In this document: in pieces, positions 52,390 to 60,985 of the stretch
Layout: each line of letters opens with the position of its first letter
Numbering within the stretch: the first letter of the stretch is position 1
Assembly (NCBI RefSeq): GCF_028368995.1
Contig: NZ_JAQNDL010000001.1
Span: 1,674,001 to 1,738,000, forward strand
Length of the DNA: 64,000 bases
DNA from: Nannocystis bainbridge
GTDB taxonomy: Bacteria; Myxococcota_A; Polyangia; Nannocystales; Nannocystaceae
Direction: 5' to 3'
The notes under the pieces: model-generated
What the model saw: only the letters and a program-made list of their open reading frames with translations
Databases searched by the model: none
Told to the model about the DNA's origin: nothing
Translations under genes and position numbers: made by a program

Positions 52390-52510
52390 TCACGAGCTCG
52401 GCCCGCGTCCACGAAGAACGTGCCGCCGTGGGCTCGCACGAACACGCCGTCGTGCTGGCTGACCGCGCCGGTGAAGGCGCCCTTCTCGTCGGATCCGTAT
52501 CGAGTCAGGC
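52390..52510 (-). pseudogene. relic of a sigma-54-dependent activator (AAA+ domain piece)
   Basis: On the minus strand this stretch reads GSDEKGAFTGAVSQHDGVF, then VRAHGGTFFVDAGRA. It matches the heart of the NtrC-family AAA+ domain: the GAFTGA loop that contacts sigma-54, the spacer and the Walker B region (usually EAHGGTLFLDEIG). About 38 residues survive. No Walker A, arginine finger or helix-turn-helix is found on either side, and the Walker B Asp-Glu has become Asp-Ala. The remnant abuts the stop of the thioredoxin gene and runs into 49-bp repeats. It is most likely the debris of a deleted regulator. Confidence 0.72.
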
Positions 52511-52511
52511 C

Positions 52512-52853
52512 TCACGCGCGACTCGTCGTCGTGAGCCCCGCCAGCGCCTCTGCCAGCTCCGCCCGCGACGGCCGCGCCAGCTGGCCGACCACCTCGCCGT
52601 CGCGCATCAGCACGAAGTTCGGCCACAGCTTGACCCGGAACGAGCGCCCCAGCGGTCGCCCCGGCCCGTCCTCCACCTTCACGTGCTCGACCTCGGCGTG
52701 CTCGGCCAGCAGCGACTTCACCCCCGGCGCCGCGGCCGAGCAGTGGCCGCACCACGCGGTCCCGAACTCGACGAGCACGAGCCCGCTCCGCTGGTTCAGT
52801 TGCTCGCGAGTCGGCGCTCGCTCGGAGTCCAGGTACTGGGTCGCAAAGGCCAT
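52512..52853 (-). CDS. thioredoxin-family protein
   Basis: This 113-residue protein has a thioredoxin fold: VLVEFGTAWCGHC with redox Cys35 and Cys38, a following helix, VEHVKVEDGP, and the cis-Pro loop region KLWPNFVLMRDGEVVGQL. Length fits a minimal cytosolic thioredoxin; there is no signal peptide. The CGHC active site is more oxidising than the usual CGPC and is typical of PDI-like and some thioredoxin-like proteins. CACAAT lies 9 nt before the ATG. The remnant of a sigma-54 activator follows directly after its stop. Confidence 0.88.
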   Translation of the reverse strand: MAFATQYLDSERAPTREQLNQRSGLVLVEFGTAWCGHCSAAAPGVKSLLAEHAEVEHVKVEDGPGRPLGRSFRVKLWPNFVLMRDGEVVGQLARPSRAELAEALAGLTTTSRA

Positions 52854-53112
52854 GGTGGTGGCATTGTGACCGCTTTCTCCGGCCCGGCACGCCCGCCACC
52901 CAGGGCCGCCCCCGCGCGCCCGCGCGGCTCCCGACGCGCCCGACCGGCCTCGTCGGCATCGCCCGCCCGCCGATGGCGCGCGCCGTCCATGGTGAAATCA
53001 TCGGACATGCCGCGCCCGCTCCTCCCACCCCGAGCGCGAGCGACCTCTCCCGAGTCGCATTCCTGCGAGCCTGGCTCGCACAAACGCGACGAGGTGCGCG
53101 CTTCGCCTCGCG

Positions 53113-53118
53113 TACCAT
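53113..53118 (+). promoter_or_regulatory. -10-like TACCAT
   Basis: TACCAT ends 7 nt before the ATG at 53126 and overlaps an alternative in-frame ATG at 53117, favouring the later start. Confidence 0.45.
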
Positions 53119-53125
53119 GCTCCGC

Positions 53126-53860
53126 ATGGCCCTGCCAGCACGATCGCGCGCAACTCCTCCGACTCGTCGCCTCCCGTCGCGCCCCCTCGCGCCCGCGCTG
53201 GCGTGCCTGCTCGCGTTCGGCTGCGGCGGCTCTGGCACCCCCGACACCTCCGCGACCATCGAGCCGACCAGCAGCCCCGCCACCACCGACACCGAAAGCA
53301 CCAGCGGCACCAGCGGCACCCCGACCACTGGCGGCACCCCGACCACCGGCGGCACCGACGATACCGGCGCCAGCACCGGCGGCGAACCCGGCACCTGCGC
53401 CGCGCTGTGCCAGCGCACCGTCGAATGCGAAGTCCCCACCACCCCGGAGCAGTGCGAGGCCGACTGCGAGGCCGCCGACGCGACCCTGCGCGCCTGCGTG
53501 ACCGCCTGCGACCAGCCGATCTGCGACGACTTGCTGGACTGCACCAGCAACTGCGCGCACCAGGGCGACCCGAACGCCACCCCGTACGCCTTCTGCAACG
53601 AAGACGCCTCGACCTGCCAGCCCGGCGTCTACCTCTGCCTCCACAGCGCCCACGACGGCCTCGAGTTCTCGGTCTGCACCCCCTTCTGCGGCGACGACGA
53701 CAGCTGCCCGATCCCCGCCACCGGCACCGCCACCCCCGTGTGCGACCTCGACGGCGAGCCCAGCCTCTGCTCGCTCGATTGCAGCCAGGGCCAGCAGTGC
53801 CCGGACGACATGACCTGCGACCTCATGGGCTCCGGCATGTGCATGTGGCCGGTCGGCTGA
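53126..53860 (+). CDS. Cys-rich lipoprotein with Thr/Gly-rich linker
   Basis: This 244-residue protein has a basic, then hydrophobic signal (LAPALACLLAFGC) with lipobox near residue 33. A linker with repeats of TSGTPTTGGTPTTGGT follows, then a domain with more than 20 Cys (CAALCQRTVEC, CEADCEAADATLRAC, CTSNCAHQGD, CQPGVYLCLHS, CSLDCSQGQQC). The plan matches the lipoprotein at 36887, so both belong to one paralogous surface-protein group. It is probably disulfide-bonded outside the cell; the function is unknown. It is convergent with the matrixin gene, and a small hairpin lies between. Confidence 0.78.
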   Translation: MALPARSRATPPTRRLPSRPLAPALACLLAFGCGGSGTPDTSATIEPTSSPATTDTESTSGTSGTPTTGGTPTTGGTDDTGASTGGEPGTCAALCQRTVECEVPTTPEQCEADCEAADATLRACVTACDQPICDDLLDCTSNCAHQGDPNATPYAFCNEDASTCQPGVYLCLHSAHDGLEFSVCTPFCGDDDSCPIPATGTATPVCDLDGEPSLCSLDCSQGQQCPDDMTCDLMGSGMCMWPVG

Positions 53861-53895
53861 CCCGCGCGACGCTTCACCGCGAGCCGCTCCGCGCA

Positions 53896-53919
53896 CGGCG
53901 AGCCGCAAGCGACTCGCCG
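53896..53919. terminator. small hairpin between convergent genes
   Basis: CGGCGAG (53896-53902) and CTCGCCG (53913-53919) pair perfectly around a 10-nt loop, between the stops at 53860 and 53945. There is no U-tract. Confidence 0.35.
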
Positions 53920-53944
53920 CCCGTCGGCGTTCACCGCCTCGCCG

Positions 53945-55264
53945 TCACCACGGCCACGGCAGCGAGACGCCGCACAGGAAGTTGTCGTCCCACGTATAGG
54001 GATCGGCGTACTCGTTCCAGTGCACGCAGCTGTTGCCGGCCGCAGGGCCGTCGTTCCGCCAGGTGAAGAGCCACTTGCTGTTCGTCGGCACGCACAGATA
54101 ATTGTCGGACCACGCATGCGGGTCGAGCGGCTCGACGATCTGCGTGCAGCGCATGCCGGCGATCGGCCCGGCCATCGACCACTGCGCGCCGATGTTCTGG
54201 TCGGAGCAGAAGTAGTTGTCTTCCCACGTGTGCGGGTCCGAGCCCTCGCCGATCTGGACGCAGTGCTTGCCCGCGAGCGGCCCCGACGACGACCAGGACA
54301 GCGTCTGGCGGTCGCCGTAGAGCCACTGGATCCCGAGCATGTCGTCGTACCGGAGGTTGGGCTTCGGATCGTTGTAAAAGGCGTACATCACCGCGTCCGT
54401 GTCGTCGGAGTGATTGAGCCCCAGCGCGTGGCCGATCTCGTGCAGCGCCACCGAGCGCAGATCGGTCAGCCCGGCGCCGCCGCCGAGGTTCCAGGTCTCG
54501 TCCTCGTCGAAGTGGACGTCGCCCAGGATGCCGTCGCCCGGCGGCCACGCGTGGGCGAGCACGCCGCCCGCGCCGTTGAACGGCCAGTTGTCGCCGTGAT
54601 TGCCGGCGCCGAAGCTGATCTCGATCTCGGCGTCGTTCTCCTCGTAAAACCGCAGGTTTGTCACCCCGCCCCAGCGCGCGAACGCCTCGGCGATGGCAGC
54701 CCGCGTGTCGGCCTGCGACAGGTCGCCGGTGAAGCTGCGAAAGCGATAACGGACCTGGTTGCTGCCCCAGGTGCTGCCGGACGTGTTGTAGTTGGAGCCG
54801 CCCTTCCGCGCGTGGGGAGTCTCGTAATAATCGGGGATCCCACACCGCGGAACGGCCATGAGCCGCTGGGTCTCGGCGTTCAGGGTGCCGTCGGCGACCA
54901 GCCCGTGGGCCTCCTGGAACCGCACGACGGCCTCGGCGAGCACTTCGTCGAAGACCTCGGGGTCGGCCGGCTCCTCGGTGAACACCGGCTTCCAGCCGGG
55001 CAGGTGCTCGAGCGCGGGGTTGGGGAAATAGCCGTAGCGCTTGAGGTAAGCGTGCGCCTGCGCGACCTCCTCGCCGCGATCGCCGAGCCCCGGCTCGGGC
55101 GTGGGATCGTCGGCGATGACATCGGCGACGGCGTCGAGGCCAGCGCCGTCGTCCTCGTCGATCGCGGGCAGCTCGCCCTCGGCGACGCACGAAACTGTGA
55201 GGCCAGCACACGCGAGCGCCACGAGACCACGCCGCGCAGGACTACCATGAATGAATGCATGCAT
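53945..55264 (-). CDS. matrixin-type metalloprotease with cysteine switch
   Basis: This 439-residue lipoprotein (lipobox LTVSC, Cys26) has an N-terminal peptidoglycan-binding-like propeptide with AVVRFQEAHGLVADGTLNAETQRLM, then the cysteine switch PRCGIPD (Cys141). The catalytic domain has structural-metal residues in NHGDNWPFNGAGGVLAHAW and GDVHFDEDE, the zinc site HEIGHALGLNH (275-285) and the Met-turn AVMY. This is the complete plan of an animal-type MMP zymogen, rare in bacteria. Three C-terminal repeats of about 40 residues with DPHTWEDNYFC follow, each with two Cys. It is probably an outer-surface protease activated by propeptide removal. Start ATG 55264; no ribosome-binding site is evident. 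Confidence 0.9.
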   Translation of the reverse strand: MHAFIHGSPARRGLVALACAGLTVSCVAEGELPAIDEDDGAGLDAVADVIADDPTPEPGLGDRGEEVAQAHAYLKRYGYFPNPALEHLPGWKPVFTEEPADPEVFDEVLAEAVVRFQEAHGLVADGTLNAETQRLMAVPRCGIPDYYETPHARKGGSNYNTSGSTWGSNQVRYRFRSFTGDLSQADTRAAIAEAFARWGGVTNLRFYEENDAEIEISFGAGNHGDNWPFNGAGGVLAHAWPPGDGILGDVHFDEDETWNLGGGAGLTDLRSVALHEIGHALGLNHSDDTDAVMYAFYNDPKPNLRYDDMLGIQWLYGDRQTLSWSSSGPLAGKHCVQIGEGSDPHTWEDNYFCSDQNIGAQWSMAGPIAGMRCTQIVEPLDPHAWSDNYLCVPTNSKWLFTWRNDGPAAGNSCVHWNEYADPYTWDDNFLCGVSLPWPW

Positions 55265-55293
55265 GTCTAAAGTGTCTCTTTCTCAGGGTAAAT

Positions 55294-55312
55294 GCCCCGA
55301 CAACGCCGGGGC
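55294..55312. other. short hairpin upstream of matrixin
   Basis: GCCCCG (55294-55299) and CGGGGC (55307-55312) form a perfect 6-bp stem with a 7-nt loop, 30 nt upstream of the matrixin start. The rest of the 281-bp gap to the UvrA gene holds nothing recognised. Confidence 0.3.
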
Positions 55313-55545
55313 CGAGTTCATGGAATATGCGGCGGGCCAGGGCGGTCCGGATCACCGCAGTCGCTGCAAGATCGACGCGAAGGCCCATCAAGGCAGCGAA
55401 CGGGCCGCAGCCCGGCGCAATCACCCCGTGGACAACCGCACGCCCGTCGGCTGCGTCGCCTGAAACCTCTCTGCGGCCCCCGGGTCATGCGGTTCGCCGA
55501 CGCGCCTCGCGCGGTGCGCGGTACGCCCGGCGAGCCACCGCCCAA

Positions 55546-58233
55546 TCATAGGACTGGCGATTGGCCAGAGCGCATGTCGCCCTCACCCCGCGTCGCGAAC
55601 TGGCGCCGCAGGTACGGCGCCGTGCGGCTGTCCTGCGCCTCGCACACGACCCGCGGCGGCCCGCTGGCGACCACCCGACCGCCGGCATCGCCCGCGCCCG
55701 GGCCGATGTCGATCACCCAGTCGCAGGCCGCGACGATGCGCAGGTCGTGCTCGACCAGCACCACCGTGTTGCCGCGATCGACCAGGCCCTGCAGGCGCGC
55801 CATCAGCTTGTCGACATCGGCCGGGTGCAGGCCCGTGCTCGGCTCGTCGAGCACGTACAGCGTGTCGCCGCGCTGCGCCCGCTGCAGCTCGGTCGCCAGC
55901 TTGATCCGCTGGGCCTCGCCGCCCGACAGCTCCGTCGCCGGCTGACCGAGCCGGAGATAGCCGAGGCCGATGTCATGAAGCAGCGCCAGCGGACGGTGCA
56001 CCACGGCCTCGTCGGCGAAGAACGCCTGCGCCTCGTCGACCGTCATGCGCAGGACCTCGGCGATGTTCTTGCCGCCCCACGTCACCTGCAGCGTCTTGTC
56101 GTTGTAGCGCGCGCCCTGGCAGGTCGGGCACGGCGCGTACACGCTCGGCATGAACAGCAGCTCGACGCTGACGAAGCCCTCGCCCTCGCAGGTGTCGCAG
56201 CGGCCGCCGGCGACGTTGAACGAGAAGCGACCGGCGTCGTAGCGGCGCGCCCGCGCCGTCGGCGTGGCGGCGAACAGCTTGCGCACGGCGTCGAAGAGGC
56301 CGGTATAGGTGGCGAGGTTCGAGCGCGGGGTGCGACCGATCGGCCGCTGGTCCACGCGCACGAGCCGGCGCAGAGCCTCGCCGCCGGCGTGGATCTTTCC
56401 GCTCGTGGCGCTCTTGACCTGCGGCCCCGCGGCGACGTCGTCCTCCTCCTCTTCGGCGCCGCCGGCCTGGCCGAGGTGCTCGCCGACCAGCTCGACCAGC
56501 GCCTGACTGACGAGGCTCGACTTGCCCGAACCCGACACGCCGGTCACCGCCGTCAACGCGCCGAGCGGGAATCGGACGTCGAGCCCGCGCAGGTTGTTGC
56601 GAGTGACGCCGCGCAGCTCGAGCCAGCCCGTCGGGGTCCGCGGCGCCCTCGTCCCGGCGACCGGCGGCGCGAACAGATAACGCGCCGTCTGCGAACCAAC
56701 CACGCCCGCGAGCCCCGCCGGCGGCCCGCTGTAGAGCACCTCGCCGCCGTGCTGGCCGGCCCCGGGCCCGACGTCGATCAGCCAGTCGGCGCGGCGCATG
56801 GTGTCGAGGTCGTGCTCGACCACGAACAGCGAGTTGCCGGCGCGCAGCAATTGCTCGAGCGCCCGCAGCAGCGCCTCGTTGTCGGCCGGGTGCAGGCCGG
56901 CGGTCGGCTCGTCGAGCACGTAGACCACGCCGAACAGGTTGGAGTGGAGCTGGGTCGCCAGCCGCAGCCGCTGCAATTCACCGGAGGACAAGGTCGGCGT
57001 GGTGCGATCGAGCGCGAGGTAGCCGAGGCCGAGCTGCTGCAAGGTGGCGATCCGCCCGAGCAGCTCGTGGGCGATGCGCTGGGCCGCGAGCTGCTTCTCG
57101 GGCGAGAGGTCGGGCGTGCGCCGCACGTCGGGCGCACCCGCGTGGGCCGAGCCGCCAGCCGCGACGCGACGGGCCCGATCGCGCTGCCCGGCGGTCCGAC
57201 TGCGCACCGCCTTGCCGCCCACGGCGGCCATTTCGAAGCGACCCTCGGCGGCGGGCTTCAGGACCTCGGCCAGGCGATCGAGCGGCAGCTGCGACAGCTC
57301 GCCGATGTCGAGCCCGGCGAAGGTGACGGCCAGCGCCTCGGGCTTGAGACGCTTGCCGTGACACACCGGACAGACGGTGCCGGTCATGAACCGGGCCACG
57401 CGCTTCTTCATCAGCGCGCTCTGGGTGGTGGCGAAGGTGTGAAGCACGTAGCGGCGCGCGCCCATGAAGGTGCCCTGGTAGCTCGGCTCGAGCTTGCGCT
57501 TGAGCGCCGCGCGCGTCTCGGCGGGCGTGAAGCCGGCGTACACCGGCACAGTCGGCTGCTCCTCGGTGTAGAGGATCCACTCGCGGTCCTTCTTCGGCAG
57601 CTCGCGCCACGGCCGGTCGACGTCGTAGCCGAGGGTCACAAGGATGTCGCGCAGGTTCTGCCCGTGCCATGCCGGCGGCCACGAGGCGATCGCCCGCTCG
57701 CGGATCGATTTGCCGTCGTCAGGCACCATCGATCGCTCGCTGACGTCGTAGACGTTGCCGAGGCCGTGACAGTTCGGACAGGCGCCCTGGCTGGTGTTGG
57801 GCGAGAAGTCCTCGGCGTACAGCATCGGCTGCTTGGCCGGGTAGCTGCCGGCGCGCGAGTAGAGCAGGCGGATCTGGCTCGAGAGGGTGGTGACGCTGCC
57901 GACCGAGGAGCGCACGCTCGGCGCGCCGCGTTGCTGCTGCAAGGCCACCGCCGGCGGCAGTCCGTCGATGCTGTCGACGTCGGGCACGCCGACCTGGTCG
58001 ATGAGGCGGCGAGCGTACGGCGCGACCGACTCGAAGTAGCGCCGCTGCGCCTCGGCGTACAGCGTGCCGAACGCGAGCGAGGACTTGCCCGAGCCGGAGA
58101 CGCCCGAGAACACGACAAAGGCGTCGCGCGGGACATCGACGTCGATATTTTTTAAATTGTGCTCGCGCGCGCCGCGGACGCGGACGCAGCGCATGGCGGA
58201 CGGGGCAGCAGCGGGGTCGTCGGACCGTTGCAT
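55546..58233 (-). CDS. uvrA: UvrA-family ABC ATPase (excinuclease subunit A, UvrA2-like)
   Basis: This 895-residue protein has two ABC halves. Walker A motifs GVSGSGKSSL occur near residues 44 and 570; signatures LSSGELQRLRL and LSGGEAQRIKL and Walker B YVLDEPTAGLHP and YVLDEPSTGLHP follow. Zinc-finger Cys pairs CPNC/CPVC and CDTCEGEG/CPTC are present. It is shorter than canonical UvrA (about 940-960), and the ATPase-I half is compact, as in UvrA2 paralogues, some of which give drug resistance. An acidic insert (GGAEEEEDDV) lies near residue 595. It therefore could act in nucleotide excision repair or in protection from DNA-binding compounds. TAGGCT lies 9 nt before the ATG. Confidence 0.88.
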   Translation of the reverse strand: MQRSDDPAAAPSAMRCVRVRGAREHNLKNIDVDVPRDAFVVFSGVSGSGKSSLAFGTLYAEAQRRYFESVAPYARRLIDQVGVPDVDSIDGLPPAVALQQQRGAPSVRSSVGSVTTLSSQIRLLYSRAGSYPAKQPMLYAEDFSPNTSQGACPNCHGLGNVYDVSERSMVPDDGKSIRERAIASWPPAWHGQNLRDILVTLGYDVDRPWRELPKKDREWILYTEEQPTVPVYAGFTPAETRAALKRKLEPSYQGTFMGARRYVLHTFATTQSALMKKRVARFMTGTVCPVCHGKRLKPEALAVTFAGLDIGELSQLPLDRLAEVLKPAAEGRFEMAAVGGKAVRSRTAGQRDRARRVAAGGSAHAGAPDVRRTPDLSPEKQLAAQRIAHELLGRIATLQQLGLGYLALDRTTPTLSSGELQRLRLATQLHSNLFGVVYVLDEPTAGLHPADNEALLRALEQLLRAGNSLFVVEHDLDTMRRADWLIDVGPGAGQHGGEVLYSGPPAGLAGVVGSQTARYLFAPPVAGTRAPRTPTGWLELRGVTRNNLRGLDVRFPLGALTAVTGVSGSGKSSLVSQALVELVGEHLGQAGGAEEEEDDVAAGPQVKSATSGKIHAGGEALRRLVRVDQRPIGRTPRSNLATYTGLFDAVRKLFAATPTARARRYDAGRFSFNVAGGRCDTCEGEGFVSVELLFMPSVYAPCPTCQGARYNDKTLQVTWGGKNIAEVLRMTVDEAQAFFADEAVVHRPLALLHDIGLGYLRLGQPATELSGGEAQRIKLATELQRAQRGDTLYVLDEPSTGLHPADVDKLMARLQGLVDRGNTVVLVEHDLRIVAACDWVIDIGPGAGDAGGRVVASGPPRVVCEAQDSRTAPYLRRQFATRGEGDMRSGQSPVL

Positions 58234-58242
58234 GTCGGGCGC

Positions 58243-58248
58243 AGCCTA
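58243..58248 (-). promoter_or_regulatory. -10-like TAGGCT for the UvrA gene
   Basis: TAGGCT on the minus strand ends 9 nt before the ATG at 58233; there is no Shine-Dalgarno sequence. Confidence 0.45.
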
Positions 58249-58405
58249 CCCCCGAACGGCGCCGACGCCGACATCCCGGCCAACACCGCCGCAGCCCCGC
58301 CCGCCCGCGCCAGGCCGGGCGACGGCGAAGCCAGCACGGCGGAGAACGCGGACGGCCGAGCCGGGGACCGCTGTCACGACCGGTCAGGCTCGCCGCGACT
58401 GGAGA

Positions 58406-58447
58406 ACATAAACCATCGGACATGTTCTCATCAACATGTCCTCATGG
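58406..58447. repeat. 14-bp array, three units
   Basis: Units at 58406, 58420 and 58434 (step 14). The last two form the perfect arms GGACATGTT and AACATGTCC around CTCATC. Confidence 0.85.
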
Positions 58448-58492
58448 CCATCCGTCGAGGCCATGCTCGCTCTGCGACGGACCGCCTCGGGC

Positions 58493-58514
58493 ACATGTCC
58501 CCACGAACATGTGT
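58493..58514. repeat. 14-bp array, two units
   Basis: ACATGTCC at 58493 and ACATGTGT at 58507, step 14, in the same 438-bp gap between the subtilase and UvrA genes. Confidence 0.75.
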
Positions 58515-58584
58515 TGAAGCACAACATCGAGGTCGTGCTGATGCCCTCATGAGGTCGCCCTGCACGGCGAAGGACCACGAAAAT

Positions 58585-58620
58585 ACATGTCCTCGGGGAC
58601 ATGTCTCATCGAGCATACAA
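58585..58620. repeat. 14-bp array, three units
   Basis: Units at 58585, 58599 and 58613 (step 14). ACATGTCC and GGACATGT form perfect 8-bp arms with a 4-nt loop. The array lies just 3' of the minus-strand subtilase gene. Confidence 0.85.
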
Positions 58621-58671
58621 GAAGCTCGCTCCGCGGCGAAGCGGGCCGCAGCAGGTCGGTTACCCCGACGC

Positions 58672-60516
58672 TCACCGCCTGCGAGCACGCCGGCGCGGCA
58701 GCGCCGCCAGCACGACCAGCGTCCACAGACCCACCGGCCCGCCGGCGCTCGCGCAGCCGCAGCCGCCGTCGCCGGTCGCCGGCGCGCCGCTATCGCTCGC
58801 GCTCTCGCCCGTGCTCGGACCCGTCGTCGAGCTGCTGCCCTCGCCCGAGCTCGTGCCCGTCGTGGGCGCCTCGCCGGATTCGCTGCCTTCGCCGGTCGTA
58901 GGCGCGCACGCTGGGTCGCCCTCGCCGTCGCAGTCGTTGTCGACGCAATCCTCGGGCAGCTCGACCGCGCCCGGCCAGCGCGCCGGGTCGGCGTCGTCGC
59001 AGTCGCCCGCGCACAGGCGCACCCCGTCCCCGTCCCCGTCGGCCTCGTCCGCGGGCACTTCGCCGTCGCAGTCGTTGTCGCGCCCGTCGCACACCTCGGC
59101 CGCGCCGGGGTGACTGTTCGGATCGGCGTCGTCGCAGTCGTCGCCGCCGCAGTCGACCGCGAAGTGCTTGTCACCGTCGACGTCGACGCAGCTGCAGTAC
59201 AGCCCCGCCGCCGCCGGCCCGTCGACGAAGCCCCAGCCGAGGTCGTTGTCGGGCGCGTCGGGCTGGCTCGCGGTCGATCGCAGCAGCGCCCGCATGCCGG
59301 CCGGATCGAGCTCCGGATAGGCCTCGAGCAGCAGCGCGGCCACGCCGGCGACCAGCGGCGTCGAAAGGCTGGTGCCCTGCGACGCCTCGTAGGCGACCAG
59401 GCTGTCCGACCTGGCCATCCACACGTCCTGGCCCGGCGCCACCAGGTCGGGCTTGATCCGGTCGTCGGCCGTCGGCCCGCGCGACGAGAACGAGGTGACC
59501 ACGCCGTCGAAGTCGGACGCGCCGACGGCGATCACGCCGTCGACATCCGCCGGCGCGTTGAGGGTCTTCGGCCCCGGCCCCTGATTGCCGATCGCCGCGA
59601 ACATGATGAGCCCGTTGGCGACCGCCACCTTCGCGGCCTGCGACACCACCGCGGTCTCGCCGTCGAGCTGCTGCGGCTCGTACCAGTCGGAGTAGCCGAG
59701 CGAGGCGGTGAAGATGTCGGCGCCCATGCCCTCGATCCACTCGAGGCCGGCCACGTAATAATCCTCCTCGTACGGATCCTCGACGTCGATGCGCTCGGTC
59801 TTGGCGAGCAGCAGCGAGACCCCGGGCGCCACGCCGGTGAACACCTCGCCGTCGGCGGCGACGATCAGCGACAGCACGCCGGTGCCGTGGTGCTGCTGCC
59901 CGGGCGTATCGCCCGCCTCGTCGGCCACGACGTCGTCGCCCTGGACGAAATCGCGGGCCGCGAGCACCTGCACGCCCGCGAACGCCTGGTGCGCCAGCGT
60001 GAAGCCGGTGTCCTGCACGCCGACCACCACCCCGGCGCCGGTCAGCCCGCACGCGTGCAGCTCGGGCACGTGCAGCGCCGAAAGGTGCGGCCAAGACAGC
60101 CCTTTGGCTGGAACGGGCGTCGACTCGTCGGTCACGGGCAGCGGGTGCTGGTGCCGCCGCGAGCGCGCCACCGGCCGCACGCCGGCGACGAACGGCAGGC
60201 GGGCGATCGCGGCCCGCTGGGCGGCGTCGGCGTCGACGCTCACAGCATTGAGCCAGCGCGAGGTGGCACGAATGCGGGCGCCGGTGGCCGTCACCGATTG
60301 CACATAGTCCGCGGCCGGCGGGACGTCGCGGACATCGAGGCCCCGATCGCCGCGGACCCGCGCCCGCCGCTGCAACGCTCGCGGCGCCAGCTCCCGCGCC
60401 TGCCGCTCCAGCGCGAGCTCGAGGCCCGCCCCCGCGACCTGCTTGTCGCTGAAGAACACCCACGTCGGCGGCTCCACCAGGACCGTGGTGATGGCTAGCG
60501 CGGCGATCTGCAGCAT
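58672..60516 (-). CDS. subtilisin-like S8 protease with MopE-like repeats and MYXO-CTERM tail
   Basis: This 614-residue protein has the S8 triad Asp169 (VQDTGF), His210 (HGTGVL) and Ser383 (GTSLSTPLVAG), and oxyanion Asn311 (AAIGNQG). After residue 440 come acidic Cys repeats (DCDDADPNSHPGAAEVCDG, RDNDCDGE, then DCDDADPARWPGAVELPEDC), the putative metal-binding motif of MopE-type proteins. A Ser/Thr/Gly linker follows, then GCGCASAG, a hydrophobic segment and RRRARRR: the MYXO-CTERM signal for processing and surface display. The ATG at 60516 has GGAGGGG 8 nt upstream; the frame runs 35 codons further without a signal. Arrays lie on both sides. Confidence 0.92.
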   Translation of the reverse strand: MLQIAALAITTVLVEPPTWVFFSDKQVAGAGLELALERQARELAPRALQRRARVRGDRGLDVRDVPPAADYVQSVTATGARIRATSRWLNAVSVDADAAQRAAIARLPFVAGVRPVARSRRHQHPLPVTDESTPVPAKGLSWPHLSALHVPELHACGLTGAGVVVGVQDTGFTLAHQAFAGVQVLAARDFVQGDDVVADEAGDTPGQQHHGTGVLSLIVAADGEVFTGVAPGVSLLLAKTERIDVEDPYEEDYYVAGLEWIEGMGADIFTASLGYSDWYEPQQLDGETAVVSQAAKVAVANGLIMFAAIGNQGPGPKTLNAPADVDGVIAVGASDFDGVVTSFSSRGPTADDRIKPDLVAPGQDVWMARSDSLVAYEASQGTSLSTPLVAGVAALLLEAYPELDPAGMRALLRSTASQPDAPDNDLGWGFVDGPAAAGLYCSCVDVDGDKHFAVDCGGDDCDDADPNSHPGAAEVCDGRDNDCDGEVPADEADGDGDGVRLCAGDCDDADPARWPGAVELPEDCVDNDCDGEGDPACAPTTGEGSESGEAPTTGTSSGEGSSSTTGPSTGESASDSGAPATGDGGCGCASAGGPVGLWTLVVLAALPRRRARRR

Positions 60517-60670
60517 CTCGGCGTCCCCTCCTCGGCATTGTCGCCGTGAACCTCCGCGAGCGCGGCCCGTCGCCTGCGCCGGCGGGTGAGGCAGGTCTCT
60601 GCAGCGCCGCGACGGAATCATCGCCGACCGGCGCCCGAGGATGCCGGACCGGGGAGCACCTGACTTCCCC

Positions 60671-60770
60671 GACCGCGCTCACCCGGGGCCCGACCGAAGA
60701 CGCACCCACATGCTCGCAAGGACATGTGGATTCACCGACCGCGCGTACCCGGTGCCCGACCGGCGTCGCA
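60671..60770. repeat. 66-bp imperfect direct repeat
   Basis: GACCGCGCTCACCCGGGGCC at 60671 is repeated with changes at 60737; each copy runs into a GCAAGGACATGT unit, so the 14-bp array units have been duplicated with flanking sequence. Confidence 0.6.
60708..60729. repeat. 14-bp array, two units
   Basis: ACATGCTC at 60708 and ACATGTGG at 60722, step 14, upstream of the subtilase gene. Confidence 0.8.
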
Positions 60771-60773
60771 AGG

Positions 60774-60795
60774 ACATGTTCTAAAGGACATGTCT
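60774..60795. repeat. 14-bp array, two units
   Basis: ACATGTTC at 60774 and ACATGTCT at 60788, step 14. Confidence 0.8.
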
Positions 60796-60929
60796 CATCC
60801 GTGCCCGGATCCCCGCGCGCCGCGGCCTACCCACGCCCACCTGCGCCGGTTACCTCGTCGTCCCGCGACCCCCCGCGCCCCATGCCCCTGCGCCGACCCT
60901 GGTCCGCCGATTCGCGCGATTCGTTCGCA

Positions 60930-60979
60930 TCATGACTTTTTGGACATGTCTAATACAACATGTCCATAAGAACACGTCG
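60930..60979. repeat. 14-bp array, four units
   Basis: Units at 60930 (TCATGACT), 60944, 60958 and 60972 (ACACGTCG), step 14. TGGACATGT and ACATGTCCA form a 9-bp stem. It ends 7 nt before the stop of the minus-strand GlxA-type regulator. Confidence 0.88.
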
Positions 60980-60985
60980 CATCCC

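Noticed and set aside
52197..52445. Intact 82-codon gene on the minus strand
   Set aside because: It starts inside the sigma-54 activator remnant and runs through 49-bp repeats; it is better read as debris of a larger gene.
55242..55424. Small minus-strand gene of 60 codons upstream of the matrixin
   Set aside because: No ribosome-binding site, signal or family; it overlaps the control region and has no coding character.
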